A stretch of DNA of 43,404 bases. It comes from CAVZGO01 sp963774935 (GTDB lineage Bacteria; Chloroflexota; Anaerolineae; Anaerolineales; UBA4823). The stretch is taken from NCBI GenBank assembly GCA_963774935.1, contig CAVZGO010000011.1, forward strand, positions 1-43,404. Direction: 5' to 3'. The translations under genes and the position numbers were made by a program. The notes beneath the pieces were generated by a model. That model searched no databases. It had not been told where the DNA came from and saw only the letters and a list, made by a program, of their open reading frames with translations. The first letter of the stretch is position 1, and every line of letters begins with the position of its first letter. Below are positions 8,910 to 18,029 of the stretch, one piece after another.

Positions 8910-10226
8910 TTATACTTTTTCTGCTATTGATTTGTTATACAGAGCCTGCAGGTCACCATTCAATTGGGCAAAGATGTAGACCGGAGCGCAGCCAGGATAC
9001 TCAGTGACGCTCTTGGCCAGGCTCATCGCCTGTTCGACCTTGTCATGACTGGGGAAGTACTTCCAGCAATCGCCAGCGACAAACAGGTGTTTGCCTTCTA
9101 CCCATTCAGGTAGCGAAATCGGGCACACCACCCGCGAGGATGTAGATATCACCCACTTTGTCGTTGAAGTCCTTCATGCTGATCCCGCTGACATTGAAGT
9201 TGTCCAGGGAGCCGCGCATATTGGCGAAGCAGCCTGGGCAGGTCTGCTGCACGATCACATGGATGCCGGGGATCAAGCCGGTCGGGTCGATCATCGGGCG
9301 CTTGAAGAAGTGGCGTACTTCTGCAATCGGAGTGCCAGCGATCTCGATCTTATCGATGTCGCGCTCACCCAGGCCTTCGGTGGCTGCGATACGACAGCCG
9401 GGATTTCGATGGTTTCGAAGCCCATTACATAGGATGCTACTGCATCGACTGCGACGGTGTCGGTGCCGGCGATGAACAGGTTCATTTCAAGCGGGGTACC
9501 AACATGCGGCCCCTGGCCTTCCATGGCGATGATGCCATCGATGAAGGTCAGGTCAGCCTTGCGGACGCGGTACAGGTCAGCAAACTTCTGGCCTAAATCG
9601 ATGCGGTGGACACCCTGCTGTTGGTCATCTGGATGGCCGTTCGGGATGATGCCGTTCCAGTTCTTCAGACCCAGGGTAACTGTACCAGCCAGGTGGACCT
9701 TCATCTTCGCCAGGTTGATCACACGGTCAGCATCAAGGAAGGGCTTGAAGACCATCGCCTTGCGGAACAGCTTGGCGCCTTCAATCTCTACTTCAACGGT
9801 TTCTTCTTCGTCGAAGTAGATGATGCGATCAGCACCACCGCGTTCGGCAGCATGCCTGCATACCAGAAACTTCGAAGGCCGGGCGGGCGCGGCCGACCTG
9901 CTTACCAAGTGAGGGGTTATCACCAATCCAGACTTCTTTGGCCTTGGATTTTTCCTTCAAGAAAGCGATCATGGCCTCAACCACGCGGGGATCAACCACT
10001 GCGTAGCTCTCAGCCGGAGCCTGGAAAGCCAGGTTCGGTTTGATCAGTACGGTCTCGCCAGGCTTGATGATGTTATCAATACCGCCGACTGCCAGGTTGA
10101 TCGTTTCTTCGATCTTGGCCTTGATCTGGTCAATATCTTCCTGGTAGCGGACGAACTTACGGGTGGGTGGCATGAACTCCGGAGTCCCTTCATCTCACCC
10201 GTGCGAACGATAGCTACTTTTGGCAT
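8910..10226 (-). CDS. DUF362 family protein (four frameshifts)
   Basis: The pieces join to a protein of about 438 residues that matches DUF362 proteins, a family of unknown reaction often linked to iron-sulfur or redox functions. Readable parts are MPKVAIVRTGEMKG, GETVLIKPNL, ADRVINLAKMKVH, LGLKNWNGIIPN and DGIIAMEGQGPHVGTP, the usual core. The C-terminal part has CPGCFANMRG and a final region ending KSIAEKV. Frameshifts lie near 10189 (a G missing in aaggga), 9860, 9396 and 9130; they alternate missing and extra bases, so the net frame is kept. The ATG at 10226 has AAGGAGA 6-12 bases upstream. It stands as a single-gene unit between its own promoter and the hairpin before lipB. Confidence 0.82.
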
Positions 10227-10355
10227 ATTGTAGTCTCCTTTTTGTCTGAATTTGGGTATTGGTCTGAATTTTCCATTGAGGATGATGGGTCGGTTGCATG
10301 ATTGAATACAAACACCTCATTGATCCGACACTTCCGCCTCAATGACTTCATATAT

Positions 10356-10384
10356 AGTTTACGTGATTTTTTATTGTAATGCAA
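10356..10384 (-). promoter_or_regulatory. Candidate sigma-70 promoter for the DUF362 gene
   Basis: On the minus strand TTGCAT (10379-10384) is followed after exactly 17 bases by TAAACT (10356-10361). The start of transcription would be near 10349, giving a leader of about 120 bases. No other good pair is seen in this 225-base divergent intergenic region. Confidence 0.45.
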
Positions 10385-10437
10385 ATGATAAATGTCCCAA
10401 TTTTTTTATGACGTATATATGTTTTGTCTCTTACAAG

Positions 10438-10443
10438 TATAAT
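10438..10443 (+). promoter_or_regulatory. -10 box directly before the GTPase start (likely leaderless transcript)
   Basis: A perfect TATAAT at 10438-10443 ends only 8 bases before the ATG at 10452. Transcription from it would begin at or next to the start codon, and no Shine-Dalgarno sequence precedes the ATG. A clear -35 box is not seen. Confidence 0.5.
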
Positions 10444-10451
10444 TTCAATAT

Positions 10452-12035
10452 ATGTCGAAATTTTCAGAAAGCGCTGGACCCGCATTTGCCAGTTTTGTCA
10501 TACCTGGCACGGGTCAGTTGATAATTGGTAAAACACGCAGAGGCAAGATACTGCTTGGAATATATCTGGTCCTCCTTGTATTATTCTGTCTGGTACCTGC
10601 TGTATACATCACAATCTCATCAAGAAATGGGACAAATCTTTCCGGAGAGTTCTTAAGTTCCAATCTTAACCAATCATCGATGTTGCTGCCAGTCACTGCT
10701 CTGCTTTGCCTGGCAGGTTTTCTGCCAATCTTGATGGTGGTTGCCAGCCTGGATGCATATACGACGACTTATAAACACGTTTCTGAGCGAGAAAAGCTGG
10801 TGCAGCTGCTGGCAAAGAAAATAATCGCAGGCGAGCTGCTGGCAGATGAGGCAAGTTTACGTGCATATATCGAGCAAGGAGATCCCGAGATGACCAACCA
10901 ATTTTCCACCGATTACCTGAAAAGCTTGGCATCCAGCAGCAGCGACATGACTTCTGTGATCCAACGAGCGGTCGAAACCGCCAACAAAGCCCTGGGAAAA
11001 ATTAATATCCTGATTCTGGGCAAAGCTGGGGTCGGGAAAAGCACTCTCATCAATGCCATATTCCAGGGAGAATTGGCAACTACTGGACAAGGTCGACCGG
11101 TTACCAGTATCATCCGCGAGTATACGAAAGAGGGAATTCCGATCTCTATCTACGACACCCCAGGACTGGAGCTGACCAATTACGATGAGGCGATCAAAGA
11201 TCTGCGCAAGCTCATCTCTGAGCACCGCGCAATTCCGGATTTAAGCAACCACATTCACCTGGCATGGTACTGTATCTCGCAAGACTCCAGGAGGGTGGAG
11301 ACCTCTGAAACGGAGCTCACCGATATGCTGGTTGAGCAAGGATTACCAGTGATTGTTGTGATCACAAAATCGGCAGCGAAAGACCAGGGTTTCAGTAATA
11401 CTGTGCAGGAGCTCATTCCCGGTGCGGTGAATGTGGTGCGCGTGCGAGCTATCGGAACCGAGATGGAAGATGGGTACGTGATTCCACCGATGGGTCTTGA
11501 TCGTCTCGTGGATGTCACGATGGAAGTCACACCGGATGCTGCCAGAAATGCACTCGCAGCCGCTGTAAAAGATATATCTGCCAAAGAGCGCCGGGCGCAT
11601 AAAGCTGTGGCTGCAGCGGCGGCAACTGCGGCAACAATCGGCGCGGTGCCGATCCCATTTGCAGACGCGACGCTGCTGATCCCGCTGCAAATCACTATGC
11701 TTGCCACAATCAGCACGATTTATGGAATGCGTATGGATAAAGCCTTTATGAGCACTTTAATCAGCAGTGCAATCACGACTGGTGCAGCCACGGCAGTGGG
11801 GCGTTCCGCAGTCTCGGGTTTGATAAAGCTAATCCCAGGAGCTGGGTCGGTTATTGGGGGCGTAATAAATGGCTCCGTAGCGGCTGTCCTGACCACCAGC
11901 TTTGGTGAGGCGTATATCCGCGCCTTATCCTATTTGATGAAGACTAATCCTGACCGGATGCCGACGGTCGATCAGATCGAGGAATTGTTCAAGGCGCAGC
12001 TCAAGAAAGAAAAACCACTGCCGGCGTTGGAGTAG
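10452..12035 (+). CDS. Membrane-associated GTPase with C-terminal DUF697-like region
   Basis: A 527-residue protein in three parts. Residues ~15-110 hold two hydrophobic segments; the first follows a PGTGQLIIGKTRRGK stretch similar to TM2/DUF5683-like membrane modules. Residues ~180-340 are a TRAFAC-type GTPase: P-loop GKAGVGKS near 190, switch region PVTSIIREY, DTPG near 235, and VITKS near 304 in the place of the base-recognition motif. Residues ~375-510 are Ala/Gly-rich and hydrophobic (AAAAATAATIGAVPIPFADA, LIKLIPGAGSVIGG), as in DUF697/YcjF-like domains that follow such GTPases. It is probably a membrane-remodelling or stress-related GTPase; the exact role is unknown. The gene is alone on the plus strand, convergent with the HlyD-like gene 8 bases away, and shows no frameshift. 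Confidence 0.85.
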   Translation: MSKFSESAGPAFASFVIPGTGQLIIGKTRRGKILLGIYLVLLVLFCLVPAVYITISSRNGTNLSGEFLSSNLNQSSMLLPVTALLCLAGFLPILMVVASLDAYTTTYKHVSEREKLVQLLAKKIIAGELLADEASLRAYIEQGDPEMTNQFSTDYLKSLASSSSDMTSVIQRAVETANKALGKINILILGKAGVGKSTLINAIFQGELATTGQGRPVTSIIREYTKEGIPISIYDTPGLELTNYDEAIKDLRKLISEHRAIPDLSNHIHLAWYCISQDSRRVETSETELTDMLVEQGLPVIVVITKSAAKDQGFSNTVQELIPGAVNVVRVRAIGTEMEDGYVIPPMGLDRLVDVTMEVTPDAARNALAAAVKDISAKERRAHKAVAAAAATAATIGAVPIPFADATLLIPLQITMLATISTIYGMRMDKAFMSTLISSAITTGAATAVGRSAVSGLIKLIPGAGSVIGGVINGSVAAVLTTSFGEAYIRALSYLMKTNPDRMPTVDQIEELFKAQLKKEKPLPALE

Positions 12036-12043
12036 ATCTGAGA

Positions 12044-12958
12044 TCAAATGTTAAAAATGAGATTTGCCGTCATCCCCCAGCGAATACCAGGGGGAATTGT
12101 ATCCATTGTGACGGTAATAATAAAGCCGCTGGCATTTATCGCTTCGTTAGGTCGAATTCGGGTGATCGTTCCTTGTGTCTTTATATCAGGATAAGAGTCA
12201 AAAGTGATCGTTGCTCTACTGCCAATTTCCAGATAGGTTAGATCTTGATCTGTAATTTCTGCTTCGATGACAAGATCGTTAGGATCTCCCACTTCCAAAA
12301 CTGTCTGCCCGATTCCGGCGTATTCGTCCTTCAGAATTTCTCGGCTCATCACTACAGAATCTATAGGGGCGATGAGATCTACCTGTTCCAATTTTCGTTT
12401 TGCGATATCCAGGAGCGTTTGAGCCTGGTCGACTTCTGCCTGGGTTATGGAGACCTCTACTGCCAGAGGCAGCGATTTTAAATAATCTAGTTTGGCTTGG
12501 GCAGCAGTAATATCTGCTGCTTGGGCAGTGGATTGTGCTCTTGTCAATGGCAGTTCGGCTTGCACCGAGATCAAAGCGCTTTCTGCCGCAGCGATCTGAG
12601 CCGGGTCGACCCCAGCCAATAACCGTTGTAAATCTGCTTGTTTAATTGCCACCACTGCCTCGGCTTCAGCAACAGCGTCTTCTAAGCTTGACGAATCCAA
12701 ACGCGCCAGAATGTCTCCAGCCCGCACAGACTGACCTGCTTCGACGAATATATCCTGGATTTTTCCAGGAACCTGAAAGCTCAAATGATACGTTTCTCTT
12801 AAAATAACCCTACCAGTCACCTGTACCGTATTACCAAATTCCCATTGACGCGGTGGAGTCGTTTCAGTGGGTGTGTTTTCAGGCATTAATTGGCAGGCGG
12901 ATAGGCTGGTGCCTGCCAGGAAAATGGTCAATACCAGTCGTAGTGTGAATTTCATCAT
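12044..12958 (-). CDS. HlyD/RND-type periplasmic adaptor, predicted lipoprotein
   Basis: An efflux adaptor (membrane fusion protein) of 304 residues. I chose the ATG at 12958 (MMKFTLRLVLTIF) because AGAGGAA precedes it and it begins a lipoprotein signal with lipobox LSAC, Cys at residue 22. It continues with a lipoyl-like half (GKIQDIFVEAGQSVRAGDIL), an Ala/Gln-rich coiled-coil hairpin at about residues 85-165, the second half (DLIAPIDSVVM) and a beta-barrel. Adaptors of this type link an ABC or RND transporter to an outer partner; no cognate transporter is in the window. It is the last gene of the exopolysaccharide operon. Its start overlaps the end of the deacetylase gene by 80 bases, unusually much, so a small indel there cannot be excluded. 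Confidence 0.85.
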   Translation of the reverse strand: MMKFTLRLVLTIFLAGTSLSACQLMPENTPTETTPPRQWEFGNTVQVTGRVILRETYHLSFQVPGKIQDIFVEAGQSVRAGDILARLDSSSLEDAVAEAEAVVAIKQADLQRLLAGVDPAQIAAAESALISVQAELPLTRAQSTAQAADITAAQAKLDYLKSLPLAVEVSITQAEVDQAQTLLDIAKRKLEQVDLIAPIDSVVMSREILKDEYAGIGQTVLEVGDPNDLVIEAEITDQDLTYLEIGSRATITFDSYPDIKTQGTITRIRPNEAINASGFIITVTMDTIPPGIRWGMTANLIFNI

Positions 12959-14165
12959 ATTGATTTCCTCTGATGATCCATGAATTGCCTTCAGAATCAA
13001 TCTTGTAAGTCCATAATTCATTATAATCGGTCGACGAAAGCTGATTGTTCGTTCTCGCTCGCCACCAATGTGATACCTCTTTCGGTAATGCATGCCAGTA
13101 TCCCGATTGTAGTTTGATTTCTTTAAGAAAATTCATGTAGAGCTGCTGGCAGGTGGGCGGGCACCAGTGGTCAGGATGAACATTTACTAAAATTAAACCA
13201 TAATGATTATATAGAAACTCAAATTTATGCAGCCAGATATCCGTTGAATCTGTACCGATTACACGGGTGAGCGTACAATCCTGAACAAGCGTATACGGCA
13301 GCTCAATGAAATGCCCAATTTGAAACGGCCAAATGCTCATGACCCCACCAGGCATCGGTTCGAAAGGGTCAGTGTCGAAAAATGATAAATCATAATCAAT
13401 CTTAAAATCCTGCATCCATTCTGGATTCCGATGCGTCATTGGTGAGCGGAAGCCAACTGCGCCAAGATTATCCAGCCAATCATTTATTTTTGGAACACGC
13501 TGATTAAACCTCTTCCTTGAGTAGAACAACTTACCATCATGTTTCAATCCGTGCAAACCAATCTCAAATCCTCGTTGGCGTAAGTCGTCTATTATTTTCC
13601 AATTTAAAGGATATTTCTCAGGGACAAAGTTGAATGAAGATCGAAAGCCCAATGATTCTTCAAAATCAGCCATTGCCATCACTTGATCTTGGCCTTCTTT
13701 TGATTCTATGTCGTGAGTTAAAACTAAGGCACATTTGAAATTGTCCGGCCAAATGGGTAGAAATTGAACCACATTCATGCCAGCAATCAGCAAAACATTT
13801 TTGAGGGTTTCGAGCATGAACTTTGTATAGCGCGATTCGATTGGCCAGCCTAAAATGAATTGCTGTTTAACCATTTTGCTATACAATCTGTGGATTTCAC
13901 AACGCAGTATCTCAGGAAGGAAAGGCTTGAGCAGATAATATGATTTTTTAATGGGACTGATTTTCCAATGATCTGGCCCGAATTGACCTTCGCCAAGGGT
14001 AAAAGTCATGATTGATGCCATGTCTGAGTTGGAATTTGTGTATCCCAAAAGTGGCAGAGATCGAATTATTGCCTGAATCCATAGCTCCTCCGAGATCTCT
14101 GGGATACAGCCCCAGAAATTTTGCGGTGAGTTGTGCGTCCATAAATCCGGAACCAAAGCTGCCAT
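12879..14165 (-). CDS. Polysaccharide deacetylase family protein
   Basis: About 428 residues with a NodB-like deacetylase core. A metal-binding Asp sits in VLTHDIES, the His pair in GLHGLKHDG, and FRSPMTHRNP follows as the next family motif. Such enzymes remove acetyl groups from amino sugars of polysaccharides. The N-terminal ~150 residues are not recognised. No signal peptide is seen, so it may act in the cytoplasm or be a glycan-locus variant of the family. I prefer the ATG at 14165, 4 bases after the upstream stop; a TTG at 14177 is also open. The C-terminal ~27 residues run into the next gene and may be an artefact. It lies in the exopolysaccharide operon. Confidence 0.85.
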   Translation of the reverse strand: MAALVPDLWTHNSPQNFWGCIPEISEELWIQAIIRSLPLLGYTNSNSDMASIMTFTLGEGQFGPDHWKISPIKKSYYLLKPFLPEILRCEIHRLYSKMVKQQFILGWPIESRYTKFMLETLKNVLLIAGMNVVQFLPIWPDNFKCALVLTHDIESKEGQDQVMAMADFEESLGFRSSFNFVPEKYPLNWKIIDDLRQRGFEIGLHGLKHDGKLFYSRKRFNQRVPKINDWLDNLGAVGFRSPMTHRNPEWMQDFKIDYDLSFFDTDPFEPMPGGVMSIWPFQIGHFIELPYTLVQDCTLTRVIGTDSTDIWLHKFEFLYNHYGLILVNVHPDHWCPPTCQQLYMNFLKEIKLQSGYWHALPKEVSHWWRARTNNQLSSTDYNELWTYKIDSEGNSWIIRGNQYDEIHTTTGIDHFPGRHQPIRLPINA

Positions 14166-14169
14166 AATT

Positions 14170-15210
14170 TTATGCAAAATGCCGGTAAAGCATCTCGCCT
14201 GAAGCTCGGCAAACCCAATCTGGAGAGACTTGAATCAGATGGTGGAGCATTTCGGATAATTTTCCATCCGTTGATTTGATAATTTTTTCTGAGAGGTATG
14301 AGTAGGTGAGCGGTTCTTCTCGAGCCCCCCATCGACTCTTAAAATTCCGCAGCCCTTCGTTAACAAGCTCTGTTCTCCCCATATCAAAAGAAGTGTAGCC
14401 ATTCTCGCATCCCCAACGGATGCCCTGCCAGAAAAGTAAATTGTTCGGACGTAAATTTAATGTGTCTTCCCTTGAAGCTGCATATTTTGCGATGAGAGTC
14501 CCATTCCAGTGTAAAAAGACCATGCCAGCGATTATTTCAGCATCTTTCAAGGCTAAAAGGACAAATCCTAAGCCGGATTGTATAATGCGTTCCCAAAAGA
14601 GATTGAAATAATGCCAGGGTTGGACAGGGACACCATGTCTCTTCCGCGTCTCAAGCTGTAACCCGTAATAATTCTTAATATGCGCATAGTCGTTACTGTA
14701 AATTACTTGCACCCCTCGGGTCTCAGCATTACGTACATTTTGTAAGTGGGTTCGCTTGAATCGCTTCGCTACTTGTTCAGCATCAGGGCACAGATCAATC
14801 GTATGCAGGACAAAATTATTTTGTTGTTGGAAGGGAGAATCTCCTGGTAATTTCCAGCGGATTTCTACGCGAGGCGCGCTTTTATTTTGATAGAGATCCG
14901 TGATCCACTGGGTTAATTGATCCAGGGATTCCTCATCCTTATAGAGTGGGTTGCAATAATCTGAAAATGGCAGCGCTACCCACCGGGCTCCGGTTAAAGG
15001 GCTTTTGATTTTTATTACCGGTATTCCTGCACAGATTGCACCAGAAGGCTTCGTAATGGCAAGAATTGCAGCAGGATAGTGGTAGCAATCAGATAAAAAT
15101 TGTATCCACGCCGGATGATGAAATATATTGGCATCCTTGCAAGAGGAAGCAAATTCCATCCAGCTTTGAGAGCCAGCTTCTAAGACCTGGTGCGAATAGC
15201 TTGCACGCAT
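14170..15210 (-). CDS. FemAB/GNAT-like acyl or aminoacyl transferase (BioF2-like domain)
   Basis: 346 residues of the GNAT superfamily group that includes FemAB peptidyltransferases and proteins common in exopolysaccharide loci. Visible landmarks are HHPAWIQFL near the start, LQNVRNAETRGV in the middle, GMVFLHWNGTLIAKYAASRED, and the late NLLFWQGIRWGCENGYTSFDMGRTE block. FemAB members add amino acids to lipid II; locus-associated members probably modify a lipid-linked glycan with an acyl or aminoacyl group (inference). GGAGG precedes the ATG at 15210. It follows the Cys-rich gene by 18 bases and precedes the deacetylase by 4. Confidence 0.8.
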   Translation of the reverse strand: MRASYSHQVLEAGSQSWMEFASSCKDANIFHHPAWIQFLSDCYHYPAAILAITKPSGAICAGIPVIKIKSPLTGARWVALPFSDYCNPLYKDEESLDQLTQWITDLYQNKSAPRVEIRWKLPGDSPFQQQNNFVLHTIDLCPDAEQVAKRFKRTHLQNVRNAETRGVQVIYSNDYAHIKNYYGLQLETRKRHGVPVQPWHYFNLFWERIIQSGLGFVLLALKDAEIIAGMVFLHWNGTLIAKYAASREDTLNLRPNNLLFWQGIRWGCENGYTSFDMGRTELVNEGLRNFKSRWGAREEPLTYSYLSEKIIKSTDGKLSEMLHHLIQVSPDWVCRASGEMLYRHFA

Positions 15211-15228
15211 TCCACCCTCCTATTATTT

Positions 15229-15756
15229 TTATTCAACCTTCTCCAGCCATTCAACGCGCCAAAAATAAAAACAGGATCGATCGCACCGACCATAATCATC
15301 AGTGCCTGGGCAGTACAAATTTTCTAACAAAACAACCCCCGACGCTTTTTTAATCTGGTAATCTCTTTCATCCACAAAGCGTTCCACACATTTGAAGACC
15401 CTTTGCTCTGATCCACAGTACTGCCACATGCCTTCCATGAAGCGACAATATTTGTACTCACCCCAAGTATTTAATGTTGCTTTAATTAATTCATCCGGTT
15501 TTACTCGAACCAGGTCACCTGGGTTGATTTCTGAATTCGTCATTTCTTTTTCACCAGATGAAGAATGCCGGGTGGACTTATGTTCGTGTTCCATTATCTG
15601 GAGTGTGAATTTCTTGATTTTACGTTTAGTCGGTCCGCTCAAATGGCGTTTTAACCATAACTTCATATGCCGGTGAACTGGCATTTCTCCGAGATCAGCT
15701 TTGCCTTCAGCTATGGTTGGTAGACAATGAAGTTGACAACCCAGTTGGTTATTCAC
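15229..15756 (-). CDS. Small Cys-rich protein of exopolysaccharide loci, function unknown
   Basis: 175 residues from a GTG at 15756 that overlaps the flippase stop by 8 bases. The first ~75 residues are basic and poorly structured. A second possible start is the ATG of MTNSEINPGD, which would leave about 105 residues. The C-terminal half is compact and looks conserved: GDLVRVKPDEL, YCRFMEGMWQYCG, FKCVERF, LENLYCPG, CDRSCFYFWR. Seven cysteines in this part suggest a metal site or disulfides, and GDLVRV is typical of an SH3-like barrel. From memory, proteins of this shape recur next to glycan genes, but I know no function. No signal peptide or membrane segment is seen. Confidence 0.7.
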   Translation of the reverse strand: MNNQLGCQLHCLPTIAEGKADLGEMPVHRHMKLWLKRHLSGPTKRKIKKFTLQIMEHEHKSTRHSSSGEKEMTNSEINPGDLVRVKPDELIKATLNTWGEYKYCRFMEGMWQYCGSEQRVFKCVERFVDERDYQIKKASGVVLLENLYCPGTDDYGRCDRSCFYFWRVEWLEKVE

Positions 15757-17038
15757 TTACCCTCCGCACGGGGTATTTTGGCTTCTTAGTATTTAGGATA
15801 ATCACAAAGCCATACACGATTAAACCTACGATGATTCCAGCCAGTAATGCGCAAGCTGCTCCAAGGGCTCCATAATCCGGAATCAAGAACCAGCATCCAA
15901 AGATTGTGGTAATTACGCAAAATAATCGGCTTGTGGTTTCGACCTCGGGGCGTCCCCAGCCTAAAAATGCTGCAGTAATAATGCTATGCATACCAACCAG
16001 GATCATCATAATGCCGAGCAAGGCTTGAACGATTTGCGGTGGTAAATAATCTATGCCGAAAAATCTGGCAATTATCCAATTTCCTGAAATTAAATACAGA
16101 AGATAAAGAACACAATTAATCAAGCTGGATATGCCTACGCTGTAGAATAACAATTTTCTCGATTTATCTAGTCGGCTTGCTGCTATCCTTGGCATCAGCA
16201 AGGTGGCGATACCTGTGGGCACAAAAGTAAATACCAGGCTGATCGTCAACGCCAGATTAAATACTCCAACGGTTTCTTTATTCCAAAAATACTCAAGGAA
16301 AATAATTGGCGATGTATTGTACAAGATGAAACAAGCATGCGAAAACCACACCGGAAGAGAAAACTTCAATATTTCTTTGGTCTCTCGTACATGCATACCG
16401 GAAAGATTGAAATGTAAGGGTAAAGGAAGGCTGATTTGAAGCAGTATGAGAGGCAAAAAGCATGCTAATCCCTGGATGGCGATTGCCGTCAAAGTGCTGT
16501 GCATTCCAACAACTTGAATCAGCATTACGATGAGAAATATCTGAGTTAAGTTATTCGCTAGGTCTACAATTGCCAACCTTCCTGCAGCCTGGTATCCGCG
16601 CGCCAATCCCCAATAGGCATAGAAAAAGGTTAAACCTAGAAATATTAACAGTACACCGGGATGAATTCGCTCAGATACGTTAACCAAAATAAAACCGAGG
16701 GAGAGACCTGCCAATAATATAATCAGCAGCAGTCCCCAGGCACTGCTCAATTTTCTACGCAAGTCTAATTCATCAGTTTTATAATGACTTATAAATCTCG
16801 CAATTACATGCTGACCAAACGGCTGGGTGAAGATAGCAAATATCCCCGCGATGGTTATTGCATATTGAATTTCTCCAAACTCTGCAGGAGTGAACAGGCG
16901 CGCCTGGAGTATCGATACACAAAAACCGACAAGTCTGGCTAATATCAAGCCTGCTGAAACAAGTGCTGATCCTCTCCAAAGCGACCAATCAGGACTTGAG
17001 ACCACCTTTCTAAATTGCGCAAGAATTGCTGCTGTCAC
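15749..17038 (-). CDS. Wzx-type polysaccharide flippase (MATE/MOP superfamily)
   Basis: A 429-residue integral membrane protein with about 12-14 hydrophobic segments, starting with GSALVSAGLILARLVGF, the usual first helix of oligosaccharide flippases. It should flip lipid-linked repeat units across the membrane. The open frame runs to 17089, but the GTG at 17038 is the better start. Once the frameshift in the upstream glycosyltransferase is repaired, that gene ends with TGA overlapping this GTG as GTGA. It is in the centre of the exopolysaccharide operon, with a Wzy-like protein and a Wzz-like chain regulator nearby. Confidence 0.9.
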   Translation of the reverse strand: MTAAILAQFRKVVSSPDWSLWRGSALVSAGLILARLVGFCVSILQARLFTPAEFGEIQYAITIAGIFAIFTQPFGQHVIARFISHYKTDELDLRRKLSSAWGLLLIILLAGLSLGFILVNVSERIHPGVLLIFLGLTFFYAYWGLARGYQAAGRLAIVDLANNLTQIFLIVMLIQVVGMHSTLTAIAIQGLACFLPLILLQISLPLPLHFNLSGMHVRETKEILKFSLPVWFSHACFILYNTSPIIFLEYFWNKETVGVFNLALTISLVFTFVPTGIATLLMPRIAASRLDKSRKLLFYSVGISSLINCVLYLLYLISGNWIIARFFGIDYLPPQIVQALLGIMMILVGMHSIITAAFLGWGRPEVETTSRLFCVITTIFGCWFLIPDYGALGAACALLAGIIVGLIVYGFVIILNTKKPKYPVRRVSE

Positions 17039-18029
17039 ATAGCCTCTTCGATGATTTGCCTGAGCTGGTAATATTACTCTTCCAGGCAAGTTGTTTCTCC
17101 TGCCATAAGGTTGATATTTCTTGATCCAGCATCGATTGGTTTGCAGCTAATTCGGAGATAGCTTCAGAAATACTTTCTGGAGTATGGGTGATGAACAATG
17201 CTCCTCGAGTGAAATACTCTCGCAGTATCGGTTGGTCTGAAAGAATCAGAGGTGTCTCAACCATCATCCCATCTTTAGCACCGGCAAGCAGAGAGTATGG
17301 GTAAGTAGTCAGGCACATGACCGCATGCGATCTGCTGATCTGCTTCCAATAATCATCGCCTTTAAGGTAACCAGTAAATGTTACATTTTTGGGTGGGTTT
17401 TCCAAAACTTTAGGATCTGCAAGCCGGGTGTCTCCTAAAATATAAAAATGAGCGTTAGGGCTATGCTCTGCTGCTCGAAGGATAGGGGTTAAGGGCTCAT
17501 CTTCGGCGAATGTATTGACAACGGTGATTTCTAGCAAATCCTTTTTTCGATCCCCCTTAGAATTCGGGAAATTCTTCTGAAACAGTGGATTTACTTGAAT
17601 AATTGCTTTACCACCCCACGACTCCAGCATGCTTTTATAGCGTTGCTGATCTACGATGTTAATCAATGCTTTTCGCATCATAGCGCGTTGTAAGGGAAGC
17701 GACCAGGACCAGCGACGAGAATATAGTCCGGGGGGGTGTGTATCCAAAATAAAGTGCGCACGATTTCTTTGACAGTATCGAGAAACAACCATCGCTGCAA
17801 ATACAGGTGGGTTGGTTACATGGATCACCCGGGGCTTTTGGTTGTTTAGAACACGCCAGGTGTCGATTGACTGTAAAACATATCGGAACGGGGCGGTGAT
17901 CTTACTGTTGTTACCCATGATCGTCCGGTGAATGAAGTACATCGGTGCATTCAGGCATTTCGCGTATTGAAAAGCCCTATCCTGGAATTCTGCCCATGAT
18001 ATGACAGCAATCCGGTTGTCTAATTCCAT
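17035..18029 (-). CDS. Glycosyltransferase family 4-like, copy B of a tandem pair (one frameshift near its end)
   Basis: About 331 residues after repair. It is closely related to the gene just upstream: both share VTNPP, ILDTH/VLDTH, YSRRW/FSKRW, NIVDQ, LEITVVNTFA, DEPL, ILGDTRLA and TGYLKGDDYW in the same order. The fold reads as a GT-B glycosyltransferase; the late GAKDGMMVETPLILS is the donor-binding region. In the raw frame the tail is KSSKRLCDSS, unlike the paralogue. One missing base near 17067 restores LRQIIEEAM, which fits the paralogue's LRNIINSAI and ends at a TGA overlapping the flippase start. The start at 18029 overlaps the previous gene by 10 bases. Sugar specificity unknown. 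Confidence 0.83.
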
